This document shows, in pieces, positions 53,731 to 63,444 of a stretch of DNA of 64,000 bases. Below the pieces are notes generated by a model, which did not search any database, was not told the DNA's origin, and saw only the letters and a list, made by a program, of their open reading frames with translations. The stretch's first letter is position 1. The number at the start of each line of letters is the position of its first letter. The stretch comes from Flavobacterium branchiarum (GTDB lineage: Bacteria; Bacteroidota; Bacteroidia; Flavobacteriales; Flavobacteriaceae). The stretch covers positions 1,798,001 through 1,862,000 of the forward strand of contig NZ_JAUFQQ010000005.1 of assembly GCF_030409845.1 (NCBI RefSeq). Reading direction: 5' to 3'. A program made the translations under genes and the position numbers.

Positions 53731-55251
53731 ATGAACACAATTGGAGAATATTTAAGTTTAAAAGAATTCGAATCCATAATTTTTGGAAATAGTAAAATTG
53801 ACATCAGTGAAGCTGTCTTAGATCGAGTAAATGAAAGTTTTGCTTTCTTGAAAGAATTCTCAGGCAACAAAGTCATATATGGTGTAAATACTGGTTTTGG
53901 GCCAATGGCACAATATCGTATTAAAAATGAAGATCAAATTCAATTACAATATAATTTAATAAGAAGTCACTCTTCTGGAACTGGCAAACCATTAAATGCT
54001 GCTTGTGTAAAAGCAGCAATTTTAGCACGACTAAATACACTTTCTTTAGGAAATTCTGGTGTACATCCATCAGTAATCCATTTAATGAAAGAATTTATAA
54101 ATAAAGATATTACGCCTTTAATTTTTGAACATGGAGGTGTTGGAGCAAGTGGAGATTTAGTTCAACTATCTCATTTAGCACTAACATTAATAGGCGAAGG
54201 TGAAGTTTTTTACAAAGGAGAAAGAAGAGCTACAAAAGATGTCTTCGAAATTGAAAACCTGTCTCCAATTCAAGTAGAAATAAGAGAAGGTCTTGCGCTT
54301 ATAAACGGAACCTCAGTAATGACAGGAATTGGTGTAGTAAATGTACATCATGCTAATAAATTATTAGACTGGTCTTTAAAATTCTCTTGCACAATCAATG
54401 AAATTGTACAAGCGTACGATGATCATTTTTCGGAAGAATTAAATCAAACAAAACGTCATAAAGGACAACAAGAAGTAGCTGCAAGAATGAGAAAAAATCT
54501 TTCAGACAGTACTTTAATCCGCAAAAGAGAAGACCATTTATATACGGGTGAAAACACTGAGGAAATCTTCAAAGAAAAAGTACAGGAATATTATTCTTTA
54601 AGATGTGTACCACAAATTCTAGGTCCTATTTTAGAAACTATCAACAATGTTAGTTCAATCCTAGAAGACGAATTCAACTCGGCAAATGATAATCCTATTA
54701 TAGATGTAAAAAACAAACATGTATATCATGGTGGTAATTTCCATGGGGATTACATTTCATTAGAAATGGACAAGCTAAAAATTGTAGTGACTAAACTTAC
54801 AATGCTAGCAGAACGTCAATTAAATTATTTATTGAATTCTAAAATAAATGAAATCCTTCCTCCATTTGTAAATCTTGGAACATTAGGATTTAATTTTGGA
54901 ATGCAAGGGGTTCAGTTTACTGCAACCTCAACAACTGCCGAAAACCAAATGTTATCTAACCCAATGTATGTACACAGTATCCCGAACAATAACGACAATC
55001 AAGATATCGTTAGTATGGGAACAAATGCTGCCGTGATTACTGCAAAAGTTATTGAAAACTCATTTGAAGTTTTAGCTATCGAACTGATTACCATTGTGCA
55101 AGCAATTGATTATTTAGAACAAAAAGATAAAATCTCATCTGTGTCTAAAAAATTATATGATGATATTAGAGCAATTATACCTAAATTTAAAGAAGATCAG
55201 GTAATGTATCCTTTTGTTCAAAAAGTAAAAGACTACCTGATAAACAATTAA
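53731..55251 (+). CDS. tal: Tyrosine ammonia-lyase, 506 aa
   Basis: Removes ammonia from tyrosine to give p-coumaric acid, the likely starter for the aryl-polyene. The MIO cofactor forms from Ala139-Ser140-Gly141 (GGVGASGDL). Tyr50 in VIYGVNTGFG is the catalytic base. RSHSSG places His80 at the ring-selectivity position. The overall sequence is, as I recall it, very close to the characterised F. johnsoniae tyrosine ammonia-lyase, which supports tyrosine rather than histidine as substrate. It is first gene of the operon; a longer gap and a WG-repeat gene separate it from the rest. Confidence 0.9.
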   Translation: MNTIGEYLSLKEFESIIFGNSKIDISEAVLDRVNESFAFLKEFSGNKVIYGVNTGFGPMAQYRIKNEDQIQLQYNLIRSHSSGTGKPLNAACVKAAILARLNTLSLGNSGVHPSVIHLMKEFINKDITPLIFEHGGVGASGDLVQLSHLALTLIGEGEVFYKGERRATKDVFEIENLSPIQVEIREGLALINGTSVMTGIGVVNVHHANKLLDWSLKFSCTINEIVQAYDDHFSEELNQTKRHKGQQEVAARMRKNLSDSTLIRKREDHLYTGENTEEIFKEKVQEYYSLRCVPQILGPILETINNVSSILEDEFNSANDNPIIDVKNKHVYHGGNFHGDYISLEMDKLKIVVTKLTMLAERQLNYLLNSKINEILPPFVNLGTLGFNFGMQGVQFTATSTTAENQMLSNPMYVHSIPNNNDNQDIVSMGTNAAVITAKVIENSFEVLAIELITIVQAIDYLEQKDKISSVSKKLYDDIRAIIPKFKEDQVMYPFVQKVKDYLINN

Positions 55252-55285
55252 TTTTTTTCCATTATTAATCTTGAATCTTAAAACC

Positions 55286-56488
55286 ATGAAAAAAACATCT
55301 ATTTTTTTGTTGCTATTCTTTATTCAATTTGTTAATAGTCAAGAACTAGCATTAGTTAAGAAAAACGGAAAGTTTGGATATCTTACCAAAGAGGGAACAT
55401 TTCGTATTGAACCTATGTACAAAAGTGCCAAAAGCTTTTCTCAAGGCTTGGCCGCTGTAGAAGATAATGGAAAATGGGGATTTATAGATACTAAAGGAGC
55501 ATGGGTTATTCCTGCAACTTTTGATAATGTTAAAGAATTTAATGATGGTATATGTATTGTATCCAAAGATAAAAAATGGGTATATATCAATACCAAAGGA
55601 GAGATTCAAATTGCACCACCTTCAGATAAATTATATGATTTTGGAGATGGTGTAGCTTTTATAAAACAAGGAAACAAAGTTGGATTAATCAATCCAAAAA
55701 TGGCAATTGTTTTAGAGCCCAAATATGATGCTATCAAGCCTTTCCAAAATGGCTTTGCAAGAGTTGCCAACAATAAAAAATGGGGTATTATTAATACTTC
55801 TGGCAAGGAATTAGTAGAACCTGCATATGAGGAAATAGGCAATTATTTTAAAAATACAACTTGGGCAAGAAAAGATAAAACCTTTGGCTTAGTGAGTGCT
55901 GGAAGTTTTATTCCAGTTGATGGTGCTGAAAAAATTTGGGATTTTGATACTCAGGATTTAACTTATGCTAAAAAGAATGGAAAAGTTGGATTCATTGACC
56001 TAAAAGGAAATTGGACAATTTTACCTATCTACGATAAAGCAAAAGCATTCTCAAAAAATTTAGCTCCTGTTTGTATAGGTTCAAAATGGGGATTCATTAA
56101 CCCAAAAGCAGAATTTATTATTCCGCCAACTTATAGTGATGCCGAAGTTTTTAGTTCAAATGGACTGGCTCCTGTAAAAGAAAAAAACTGGGGATTTATA
56201 AATGAAACAGGAAAATTGGCAATACCAACTCAATATGGTATAACTGCAAATGGACTTATCATTTCCCTGTTTATGCAACAAGACAAGGGATTTATAGACG
56301 GTCTTGCAAGAGTGAAAAATGAAGGAAAATGGGGGTTTCTTAAACCAGACGGAACCGTATTAGGCAACCAATGGTTTGAAAACGCAGAACTATTTTCAAA
56401 AACAGAAAAAAAAGAAACAAATGAAGTCGCTACCGATAAGCCAAAAGCCGAGGTAAAACCAAAAGCTGTAAATAAAAAAAAGCGATAA
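55286..56488 (+). CDS. Secreted WG-repeat protein, 400 aa
   Basis: Signal peptide MKKTSIFLLLFFIQFVNSQ; the ATG at 55286 is preferred to an upstream ATG because it begins the signal directly. The mature part is a series of about nine WG repeats of roughly 30-40 residues with the pattern GKWGFIDTKGxWVIPxxFDNVKEF, then a Lys/Pro/Glu-rich tail (KAEVKPKAVNKKKR). WG repeats make beta-rich binding surfaces with no known enzyme activity. Its place inside the pigment operon is unexpected; it may bind the pigment or be an unrelated passenger. Confidence 0.82.
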   Translation: MKKTSIFLLLFFIQFVNSQELALVKKNGKFGYLTKEGTFRIEPMYKSAKSFSQGLAAVEDNGKWGFIDTKGAWVIPATFDNVKEFNDGICIVSKDKKWVYINTKGEIQIAPPSDKLYDFGDGVAFIKQGNKVGLINPKMAIVLEPKYDAIKPFQNGFARVANNKKWGIINTSGKELVEPAYEEIGNYFKNTTWARKDKTFGLVSAGSFIPVDGAEKIWDFDTQDLTYAKKNGKVGFIDLKGNWTILPIYDKAKAFSKNLAPVCIGSKWGFINPKAEFIIPPTYSDAEVFSSNGLAPVKEKNWGFINETGKLAIPTQYGITANGLIISLFMQQDKGFIDGLARVKNEGKWGFLKPDGTVLGNQWFENAELFSKTEKKETNEVATDKPKAEVKPKAVNKKKR

Positions 56489-56516
56489 CATACAATAAAA
56501 AACAAACCTTACCTAT

Positions 56517-57248
56517 ATGAAATGTGCATTAGTAACTGGTGGTTCAAGAGGAATTGGGAGTGCTATTTGTAAAAAATTAGCTGTAGATACAAAGTACCAC
56601 ATTCTGATTAATTATCATTCAAACAAAATCGCTGCCGAACAAACACTTGAAGAAGTAGTAAAATTAGGCGCAACTGGAGAAATTATACAATTTGATGTTT
56701 CTAATTTTGAAGACGTTCAAAATGTTTTAACCAAATGGCAGGATGCAAACCCAGAGGCCATCGTTGAAGCAATTGTAAATAATGCAGGAATTACAAAAGA
56801 CGGGTTATTTATGTGGATGTCACATGAAGACTGGAATGGTGTTATGAATACAAGTGTAGGTGGTTTTTTTAACGTTACACAATTTTTTATCCAAAAAATG
56901 CTTCGTAATAAATACGGACGTATTGTTAATATGGTTTCTGTTTCGGGAGTAAAAGGTACTCCGGGTCAAACTAACTATTCTGCCGCAAAAGGCGCTATAG
57001 TAGCTGCAACCAAAGCATTAGCTCAAGAAGTAGCCAAAAGAAATATTACGGTAAATGCCGTCGCTCCTGGATTTATAAGAACAGATATGACAAGTCAATT
57101 AGACGAAAAAGAGTTATTAAAATTAATTCCTGTCAATCGCTTTGGAGAAGCAGAAGAAGTGGCTAATTTGGTCAGCTTTTTAGTTTCTAACAAATCAAGT
57201 TACATAACCGGAGAAATTATAAATATAAACGGTGGGATATATTCTTAA
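56517..57248 (+). CDS. FabG-like 3-oxoacyl-ACP reductase, 243 aa
   Basis: Short-chain dehydrogenase that reduces the beta-keto group during polyene elongation. NADPH motif ALVTGGSRGIGSAI (TGxxxGIG); NNAGITKDGLF; catalytic Ser in MVSVSGVKG, Tyr and Lys in YSAAKGAIVA (YxxxK); APGFIRTDM. Size fits FabG. It follows the WG-repeat gene by 28 nt and precedes the ketosynthase by 20 nt, so it lies in the core of the operon. Confidence 0.92.
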   Translation: MKCALVTGGSRGIGSAICKKLAVDTKYHILINYHSNKIAAEQTLEEVVKLGATGEIIQFDVSNFEDVQNVLTKWQDANPEAIVEAIVNNAGITKDGLFMWMSHEDWNGVMNTSVGGFFNVTQFFIQKMLRNKYGRIVNMVSVSGVKGTPGQTNYSAAKGAIVAATKALAQEVAKRNITVNAVAPGFIRTDMTSQLDEKELLKLIPVNRFGEAEEVANLVSFLVSNKSSYITGEIININGGIYS

Positions 57249-57268
57249 AAATTACTATAAAAAAGAAG

Positions 57269-58504
57269 ATGAATAGGAGAGTTGTAATTACAGGAATGGG
57301 AATTTACTCATGTATTGGGACTTCATTAAATGAAGTAAAAGAATCCTTATATAATGGGAAATCGGGAATACAATTTGATGCCGAAAGAAAAGAATTTGGT
57401 TTTCAATCGGCCTTAACAGGTATGGTTCCCAAACCAGATTTAAAAAGTTTATTGAACCGAAGACAGCGTATGAGCATTGGCGAAGAAACCGAATACGCTT
57501 ATATGGCTACTATCGAAGCGTTGAAAAATGCTGGAATCGATGATTCTTTTTTTGATGACAATGAAGTAGGTATAATGTATGGTAATGATAGCGTTTCTAA
57601 AGCCATTATCGATGCAACCGATATTGTTCGAGAAAAAAAAGATACTGCCTTAATTGGTTCTGGAGCTATTTTCAAGTCGATGAACTCAACCGTTACTATG
57701 AACCTTTCAACAATTTTTAAGTTAAGAGGTATTAATTTAACCATAAGCGCAGCTTGTGCAAGTGGCTCTCACGCTATAGGTCTTGCTTATTTCTTAATAA
57801 AAAGCGGATTTCAAGATACCGTAATTTGTGGTGGAGCACAAGAAATCAACAAATATGCCATGAGCAGTTTTGATGGTTTAGGTGTTTTTGCTACCGGAGA
57901 TGGAGACCCTACCAAGGCATCAAGACCTTTTGACTCTGGTCGAGATGGTCTAGTTCCTAGCGGTGGAGGTGCAACTTTAATCCTAGAAAGCTATGAATCG
58001 GCAATAAAACGCGGAGCAACTATAATTGCTGAAGTTGCTGGTTATGGATTTTCATCAAATGGAGGACATATTTCAACACCAAATGTTGAAGGACCATCTA
58101 CAGCAATGCAAAGAGCACTTGATGATGCAAAATTAAATGCGTCAGATATTGATTACATAAATGCGCATGCTACCTCTACCCCTGTTGGAGATGAAAACGA
58201 GGCAAAAGCAATCTTTGAAATTTTTGGAAAAAGCAATCCCCCAGTAAGCTCCACTAAATCAATGACTGGGCATGAATGCTGGATGGCGGGCGCAAGCGAA
58301 GTTATCTATTCTATACTAATGATGCAAAATGATTTTATTGCCCCAAACATCAATTTAGAAAACCCAGACGAAGCCGCAGCTAAATTAAATTTAGTTAAAA
58401 CTACGTTAAATAGAAAAATTGATATATTTTTGTCCAATTCCTTCGGGTTTGGAGGAACAAATTCTGCACTGGTAGTAAAAAAGTTTAAATTAAATAATGA
58501 ATAA
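57269..58504 (+). CDS. Beta-ketoacyl-ACP synthase of the polyene pathway, 411 aa
   Basis: KAS-II-type ketosynthase that extends the aryl starter. Catalytic Cys163 (ISAACASGSHA), His300 (NAHATSTPVGD) and His335 (SMTGHECWMAGAS) are all in place, with SFGFGGTNSALVV at the C-terminus. It is about half identical in style to the housekeeping FabF at 45226 but with the distinctive MTGHECW. The stop overlaps the start of the ACP gene by 8 nt. Confidence 0.92.
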   Translation: MNRRVVITGMGIYSCIGTSLNEVKESLYNGKSGIQFDAERKEFGFQSALTGMVPKPDLKSLLNRRQRMSIGEETEYAYMATIEALKNAGIDDSFFDDNEVGIMYGNDSVSKAIIDATDIVREKKDTALIGSGAIFKSMNSTVTMNLSTIFKLRGINLTISAACASGSHAIGLAYFLIKSGFQDTVICGGAQEINKYAMSSFDGLGVFATGDGDPTKASRPFDSGRDGLVPSGGGATLILESYESAIKRGATIIAEVAGYGFSSNGGHISTPNVEGPSTAMQRALDDAKLNASDIDYINAHATSTPVGDENEAKAIFEIFGKSNPPVSSTKSMTGHECWMAGASEVIYSILMMQNDFIAPNINLENPDEAAAKLNLVKTTLNRKIDIFLSNSFGFGGTNSALVVKKFKLNNE

Positions 58505-58751
58505 GCAAGAGATAATAGAAAAGATTAATGGTTTTTTGGTAGATGAATTTGAAGTTGATAATGACGACATTGAACCAAATGCTAATTTAAAAGATACTTT
58601 AGGATTAGATAGTTTAGACTATGTCGATTTAGTAGTATCAATAGAATCTAATTTTGGTGTAAAATTAGTTGAAGTTGATTTCGTTGGCATAGCTACTTTT
58701 CAAAACTTTTATGACCTTATCGAAACCAAACTAAAAGCCAAAGCTGCTTAA
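58497..58751 (+). CDS. Acyl carrier protein of the pigment cluster, 84 aa
   Basis: Second ACP in the window, carrying the polyene chain. LGLDSLDYVDLVVSIESNFG places the phosphopantetheine Ser39. More basic at the C-terminus (ETKLKAKAA) than the fatty-acid ACP. Overlaps the ketosynthase upstream and the acyltransferase downstream (taATG), so tightly coupled. Confidence 0.94.
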   Translation: MNKQEIIEKINGFLVDEFEVDNDDIEPNANLKDTLGLDSLDYVDLVVSIESNFGVKLVEVDFVGIATFQNFYDLIETKLKAKAA

Positions 58752-59638
58752 TGAGTAAATGGGATGGTAAATCAAAAGGTACCGTTTTAGGCTATAGAAT
58801 ATTCGTTTTTTTAATACAAAAAGCGGGGATTAAAGTAGCCTATTTCCTTTTGTACTTTGTAGCTTCATATTATTTCCTTTTCCTAAAAAAAAGTAATCAA
58901 GCCATCTTTTATTATTTTAATAAAAGACTAGGTTACTCGTTCTTAAAATCCAAAAGAATGGTTTTCAAAAGTTACTTTACTTTTGGGCAAACTATAATTG
59001 ACAAAATCTCCATTTCTGCTGGAATGAGAGAACAATTTACTTATGAATTTGACGGAATCGAAACATTAAAAAAACTACTTGCCGAAAAAAAAGGTGGGGT
59101 TTTAATTAGTGCCCATATTGGAAATTTTGAAATTGCCGAACATTTCTTTGGAGAAATCGACATTGATTTTCAAATCAATTTGGTCACTACCGACTTGGAA
59201 CATTCTGACATAAAAAAATATCTAGAGAGTGTTACCAAAAAACCAACAGTTAAGTTCATAATTATAAAAGAAGATTTGTCTCATATTTTTGAAATCAATG
59301 CGGCTTTAAACAGAAACGAACTCATCTGTTTTACAGGTGATCGTTACTTTGAAGGGACAAAATCATTATCAGATAAATTATTAGGACAAGAAGCAAATTT
59401 TCCTGCAGGACCATTTTTAATTGCTTCCCGATTAAAGGTTCCTGTAGTTTTTGTTTACGTAATGAAAGAACCAAACTTACACTATCATTTGTATGCTCGC
59501 GAAGCCGTTGTAAAACACCGTGACGAAAAGGGATTACTGAGTGCTTACATAGAAAACGTTGAGTCTATGCTCGAAAAGTATCCTTTACAATGGTTCAACT
59601 ATTTTGATTTTTGGAATCAATTTAGCACTAAAAAATAA
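58751..59638 (+). CDS. LpxL/HtrB-like lysophospholipid acyltransferase, 295 aa
   Basis: Membrane-associated acyltransferase with one N-terminal hydrophobic segment (VAYFLLYFVASYYFLFL). The catalytic HxxxxE motif is HIGNFE in GVLISAHIGNFEIAEHF, and GDRYFEGTKS with FPAGPFLIASRLKVPVVFVY matches the substrate-side motifs. Aryl-polyene clusters usually have such an enzyme; it may load or transfer an acyl chain, or join the polyene to the resorcinol. Its exact role is not proved from sequence. Confidence 0.85.
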   Translation: MSKWDGKSKGTVLGYRIFVFLIQKAGIKVAYFLLYFVASYYFLFLKKSNQAIFYYFNKRLGYSFLKSKRMVFKSYFTFGQTIIDKISISAGMREQFTYEFDGIETLKKLLAEKKGGVLISAHIGNFEIAEHFFGEIDIDFQINLVTTDLEHSDIKKYLESVTKKPTVKFIIIKEDLSHIFEINAALNRNELICFTGDRYFEGTKSLSDKLLGQEANFPAGPFLIASRLKVPVVFVYVMKEPNLHYHLYAREAVVKHRDEKGLLSAYIENVESMLEKYPLQWFNYFDFWNQFSTKK

Positions 59639-59700
59639 AGCAACTTTACCCTAAGTTAAATAAGACTTACTTTACACTTAAACGATTCTAAAATTAATGC

Positions 59701-61344
59701 ATGGAAGAATTTGACACAATCATAATTGGTTCAGGAGTTGGTGGCTTGGCTACAGGAATTTGTTTAGCAAGAGCTGGACAAAAAGTTTTAATTCTTGAGC
59801 AACATTATGTTCCAGGTGGTTGGAGTCATAGTTTTACTTTAAAAGGGCAACGTTTTAGTCCCGGTGTACATTATGTAGGGCTTATAGACAAAGGAGCTTC
59901 TACAAATAACCTTTATCGTGGCCTAGGAATTGCGAATGATATGGTTTTTTTTCGAATGAATAAGAAAGCATATGAACATTGTCTAATTGGTGACAAAACA
60001 TTCGACTTACCTGCAGGTGTAGTTAATCTCAAACAAACACTTACAGCCCATTTTCCTAAAGAAGAAAAAAACATAAACGAATATCTTACATTAGTACAAA
60101 GAGTCTGTTTTGAATTGTTATTAATTCCAAAACTAAAAGGCTTTTGGCAAAATATAACTGTACCCTTTAGAACGAAACATTTTGGTAAGTTTGCTTTATT
60201 CCCTTTAAAAAAAGTAATCGGTTGGCATATTAAAGACCCCATCTTAAAAGCGGTACTTAATATACAATGCGGTGATCACGGCCTTTCGCCAAATAGAGCT
60301 TGTTTTCCTGTGCATTGTTCTGTAATGGGGCATTATTTTGATGGCGGATTTTATCCAATGGGTGGCGGTGGAGGCATTGTAAAAGCAATGACAAATGGTA
60401 TAAAGAGACACGGAGGAGAAGTTCGTGTAAAGCAAAATGTAAAAAAAATAATTGTTCAAAACAAAAAAGCTGTTGGAATTGAGCTCGAGAATGGAAACAC
60501 CATTTTAGCAAAAAATATTGTTTCAAATGCTGACCCTTCAATTACCTATTTTAATTTAATTGGTAAAGAATACTTAAGTAAATCACTTATTAAGAAGCTA
60601 GAGAAAACTAAATACTCTGTAACTTCATTAATTTTATTTTTAACATTAGACATAGATGTCACTCAATTTAACATTGATTCTGGTAATATATGGATGATGA
60701 AAGATGAAAATGACGATGCTAATTTTGAAAGCTTAATGAATGATGATGTCACTTCTGGCGATTCATTTCCAGCCGTTTTTATAAGCTGCACCACCTTAAA
60801 AGATCCTGCAAGTTATAACGGGAGATATCATAATTTTGAAATCGTTACCTACATAAACTACGATAACTTAAAAGATTTTAATGGTTTAGAAGATTATCAT
60901 ACCGAAGAATATAAAATCTTCAAAGAAAAGATTACCAATAAACTGATGAATAATGTTGAGAAAATCATTCCCAATGCAAAACAATACATTGTTCAAGCTG
61001 AATTAGGAACACCAAAAACAAATGAGTTTTATATCAATTCAACGAAAGGAAATGTATATGGAACCGAAAAAACATTAAATCAGGTTGGCCCTTTTTCATA
61101 TAAAAACAAATCCGAAATAGACAATTTATTCCTTTGTGGAGCCTGCACACTTTCTCATGGTGTAGCTGGCGCAACATATTCTGGAGTAGCTGCGGCCGCA
61201 CAAATTCTGAATTGTACATCCGATGACTTATTAATCGAAGATGCAAGTCAGGAAATAAGAATCTATGACGCTGAGGATGAGTCAACTTGGCCAGATTGGG
61301 TCCATACAAAACGAACAGATAAAATAAGAAAATTCGTTTCATAA
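59701..61344 (+). CDS. CrtI/carotenoid-isomerase-like FAD oxidoreductase, 547 aa
   Basis: FAD-dependent desaturase or isomerase family. FDTIIIGSGVGGLATGICLA binds the ADP part of FAD, followed by LILEQHYVPGGWSHSF typical of phytoene desaturases. The C-terminal LFLCGACTLSHGVAGATYSG is the family's second FAD segment. In flexirubin clusters a similar enzyme might set double bonds of the polyene or aromatise the ring; this is inference. It lies 62 nt after the acyltransferase and 53 nt before DarA. Confidence 0.88.
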   Translation: MEEFDTIIIGSGVGGLATGICLARAGQKVLILEQHYVPGGWSHSFTLKGQRFSPGVHYVGLIDKGASTNNLYRGLGIANDMVFFRMNKKAYEHCLIGDKTFDLPAGVVNLKQTLTAHFPKEEKNINEYLTLVQRVCFELLLIPKLKGFWQNITVPFRTKHFGKFALFPLKKVIGWHIKDPILKAVLNIQCGDHGLSPNRACFPVHCSVMGHYFDGGFYPMGGGGGIVKAMTNGIKRHGGEVRVKQNVKKIIVQNKKAVGIELENGNTILAKNIVSNADPSITYFNLIGKEYLSKSLIKKLEKTKYSVTSLILFLTLDIDVTQFNIDSGNIWMMKDENDDANFESLMNDDVTSGDSFPAVFISCTTLKDPASYNGRYHNFEIVTYINYDNLKDFNGLEDYHTEEYKIFKEKITNKLMNNVEKIIPNAKQYIVQAELGTPKTNEFYINSTKGNVYGTEKTLNQVGPFSYKNKSEIDNLFLCGACTLSHGVAGATYSGVAAAAQILNCTSDDLLIEDASQEIRIYDAEDESTWPDWVHTKRTDKIRKFVS

Positions 61345-61397
61345 AAATTAATTACTTTTGCCAAAACCAGAAACCACTACCAAAAGCCACAACCAAA

Positions 61398-62300
61398 ATG
61401 AAAAATGTCCTTTTTATCTATTATTCTCAATCGGGACAACTAGAAAGTATAGCGCGAAAAATTGCGAAGCCTTTCTTAGATTCAAATGAGTTTAAAGTAA
61501 CTTTTCATGAAATCCAATTAGAAAAGCCGTTTCCGTTTCCTTGGGATAAAGATTCTTTTTTTGATGCATTTCCTGAATCCTTTATGCAAATTCCAACAGG
61601 ATTAAAACCAATTCCTCAAGAAATATTAAATACAAAATTTGACTTAGTGTTATTGCATTATCAAGTTTGGTATCTATCTCCTTCTATACCTATTAATTCA
61701 TTTTTAAAAAGTCCTGGAGCACAAAAAATATTAAACAACACTCCTGTTGTAACAATAAGTGGTTCTAGAAATATGTGGATCATGGCACAAGAAAAAGTTA
61801 AAGTCCTACTAAAAAAAGCCAATGCAAATTTAGTTGGGAATGTAGCTTTAGTAGATCGTGTAGGAAACTTAATTAGTGTAATTACAATTGTAGAATGGAT
61901 GTTCTCTGGTGTGAAAAAAAAATATTTAGGTATTTTTCCTTTGCCAGGTGTTTCAGAAAAAGACATTCAAGAATCCTCAAAATTTGGAGATATCATTGCA
62001 TCAAATTTAAAAGAAAACAACTTAAAAGATCTGCAATCCAAACTAATAGAAAATTATGCTGTCCGTATTAGTCCTTATTTAGTAACAGTAGATAAAACTG
62101 CCAATAAAATTTTCACTAAATGGTCTGGGTTAATTTCAAGAAATAATAAAAACAGAAAGGTACTTCTTAAAGTATTTTACGTTTATTTATTCCTTGCAAT
62201 TTGGTTAATATCACCAATAGTGTATATATTGCACGTTCTTACATATCCTATTAAAATCAATAAAATCAAAAAAGAAACTCAATATTACCAAGGAGTTTAG
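61398..62300 (+). CDS. darA: Dialkylresorcinol condensing enzyme DarA, 300 aa
   Basis: DarA condenses two fatty-acid-derived chains to a cyclohexanedione that becomes the dialkylresorcinol half of flexirubin. It opens with a flavodoxin-like loop (VLFIYYSQSGQLESIARKIA) and has the TKFDLVLLHYQVWYLSPSIP and VVTISGSRNMWIMAQEKVK segments. A hydrophobic C-terminal segment (VFYVYLFLAIWLISPIVYIL) may anchor it to the membrane. It lies directly ahead of darB, the diagnostic pair. Confidence 0.9.
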   Translation: MKNVLFIYYSQSGQLESIARKIAKPFLDSNEFKVTFHEIQLEKPFPFPWDKDSFFDAFPESFMQIPTGLKPIPQEILNTKFDLVLLHYQVWYLSPSIPINSFLKSPGAQKILNNTPVVTISGSRNMWIMAQEKVKVLLKKANANLVGNVALVDRVGNLISVITIVEWMFSGVKKKYLGIFPLPGVSEKDIQESSKFGDIIASNLKENNLKDLQSKLIENYAVRISPYLVTVDKTANKIFTKWSGLISRNNKNRKVLLKVFYVYLFLAIWLISPIVYILHVLTYPIKINKIKKETQYYQGV

Positions 62301-62310
62301 AAACCATATT

Positions 62311-63444
62311 ATGTCTGAAGTATATATTACAAAAGCCGCAAAATATTTGCCAAACGAAGCTGTTACAAATGATGAAATGGAAAGTTATTTGGGACTTATC
62401 AATGATGCCGTTTCAAAAGCGAGAAGAATCATTTTACGCAATAACAAAATTGTAAGTCGTTATTACGCAATAGATAAAGAAGGAAAAAGCACGCATAACA
62501 ATGCGGAGCTAACCAAAAATGCTATAACACAATTATTTGATAACGATTTCACTCCGCAAGACATGGAAGTTCTTTCATGCGGAACCTCGACACCAGATAT
62601 ATTTTTACCATCTCATGCCGCAATGGTTCATGGATTGTTAAAAAACAAATCTGTTGAATTAAACTCCTCATCAGGAGTATGTTGTGCAGGAATGAATTCA
62701 TTAAAATATGGTTTCCTTTCTATTCGTTCAGGGAATTCAAAAAATGCAGTTTGTACTGGATCTGAAAAGGTTTCATCATGGTTCCTGTCAGAAAAATACA
62801 GTCCTGAAGTTTCTAATTTAAAAAACTTAGAAGAGCTACCTATAATTGCTTTCAAAAAAGATTTTTTAAGATGGATGTTATCTGATGGTTCTGGTGCTTT
62901 TTTATTAGAAAATAAACCTAGAGGCCCTATCTCTTTAAAAATAGAATGGATGGAAGCTTTTTCATATGCGTATGAATTAGAAACTTGTATGTATGCTGGA
63001 GGAGAGAAATTAGAAACTGGTGAAATAAAACCTTGGAGCGATTATTCTCCCGAAGAATGGTTAAATCAATCTGTATTTTCTATCAAACAGGATGTGAAAT
63101 TACTAGATCAATTTATCCTAACAAAAGGAGCAGAAAGTATGGGTATTGCAATGAAAAAAAATAACATTACTGCTGATCAAGTTGATTATTTCATACCACA
63201 CGTTTCTTCTCACTTTTTTGTTGAAGGTTTAAAGAAAAGCCTTGAAGAAAATAATGTTGGAATGGCTGATGAAAAATGGTTCATGAATCTTGCTCGTGTT
63301 GGAAACGTAGGTTCTGCATCTATTTATCTTGCTGTTGAGGAATTAATGAATTCTGGAAAATTAAAAGTTGGTGATCGTATTCTTTTATCAGTTCCAGAAA
63401 GTGGAAGATTCTCTTTTGCCTATGCTTATTTAACCGTTTGTTAA
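62311..63444 (+). CDS. darB: DarB, ketosynthase III of dialkylresorcinol synthesis, 377 aa
   Basis: KAS-III-like partner of DarA. Catalytic Cys125 (SGVCCAGMNSLKYG), His297 (FIPHVSSHF) and Asn332 (GNVGSASIYL) are the expected triad. Length is slightly more than FabH (about 320) because of an inserted region near 200-250. It starts 10 nt after darA; its stop overlaps the next ATG (taATG). Confidence 0.93.
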   Translation: MSEVYITKAAKYLPNEAVTNDEMESYLGLINDAVSKARRIILRNNKIVSRYYAIDKEGKSTHNNAELTKNAITQLFDNDFTPQDMEVLSCGTSTPDIFLPSHAAMVHGLLKNKSVELNSSSGVCCAGMNSLKYGFLSIRSGNSKNAVCTGSEKVSSWFLSEKYSPEVSNLKNLEELPIIAFKKDFLRWMLSDGSGAFLLENKPRGPISLKIEWMEAFSYAYELETCMYAGGEKLETGEIKPWSDYSPEEWLNQSVFSIKQDVKLLDQFILTKGAESMGIAMKKNNITADQVDYFIPHVSSHFFVEGLKKSLEENNVGMADEKWFMNLARVGNVGSASIYLAVEELMNSGKLKVGDRILLSVPESGRFSFAYAYLTVC

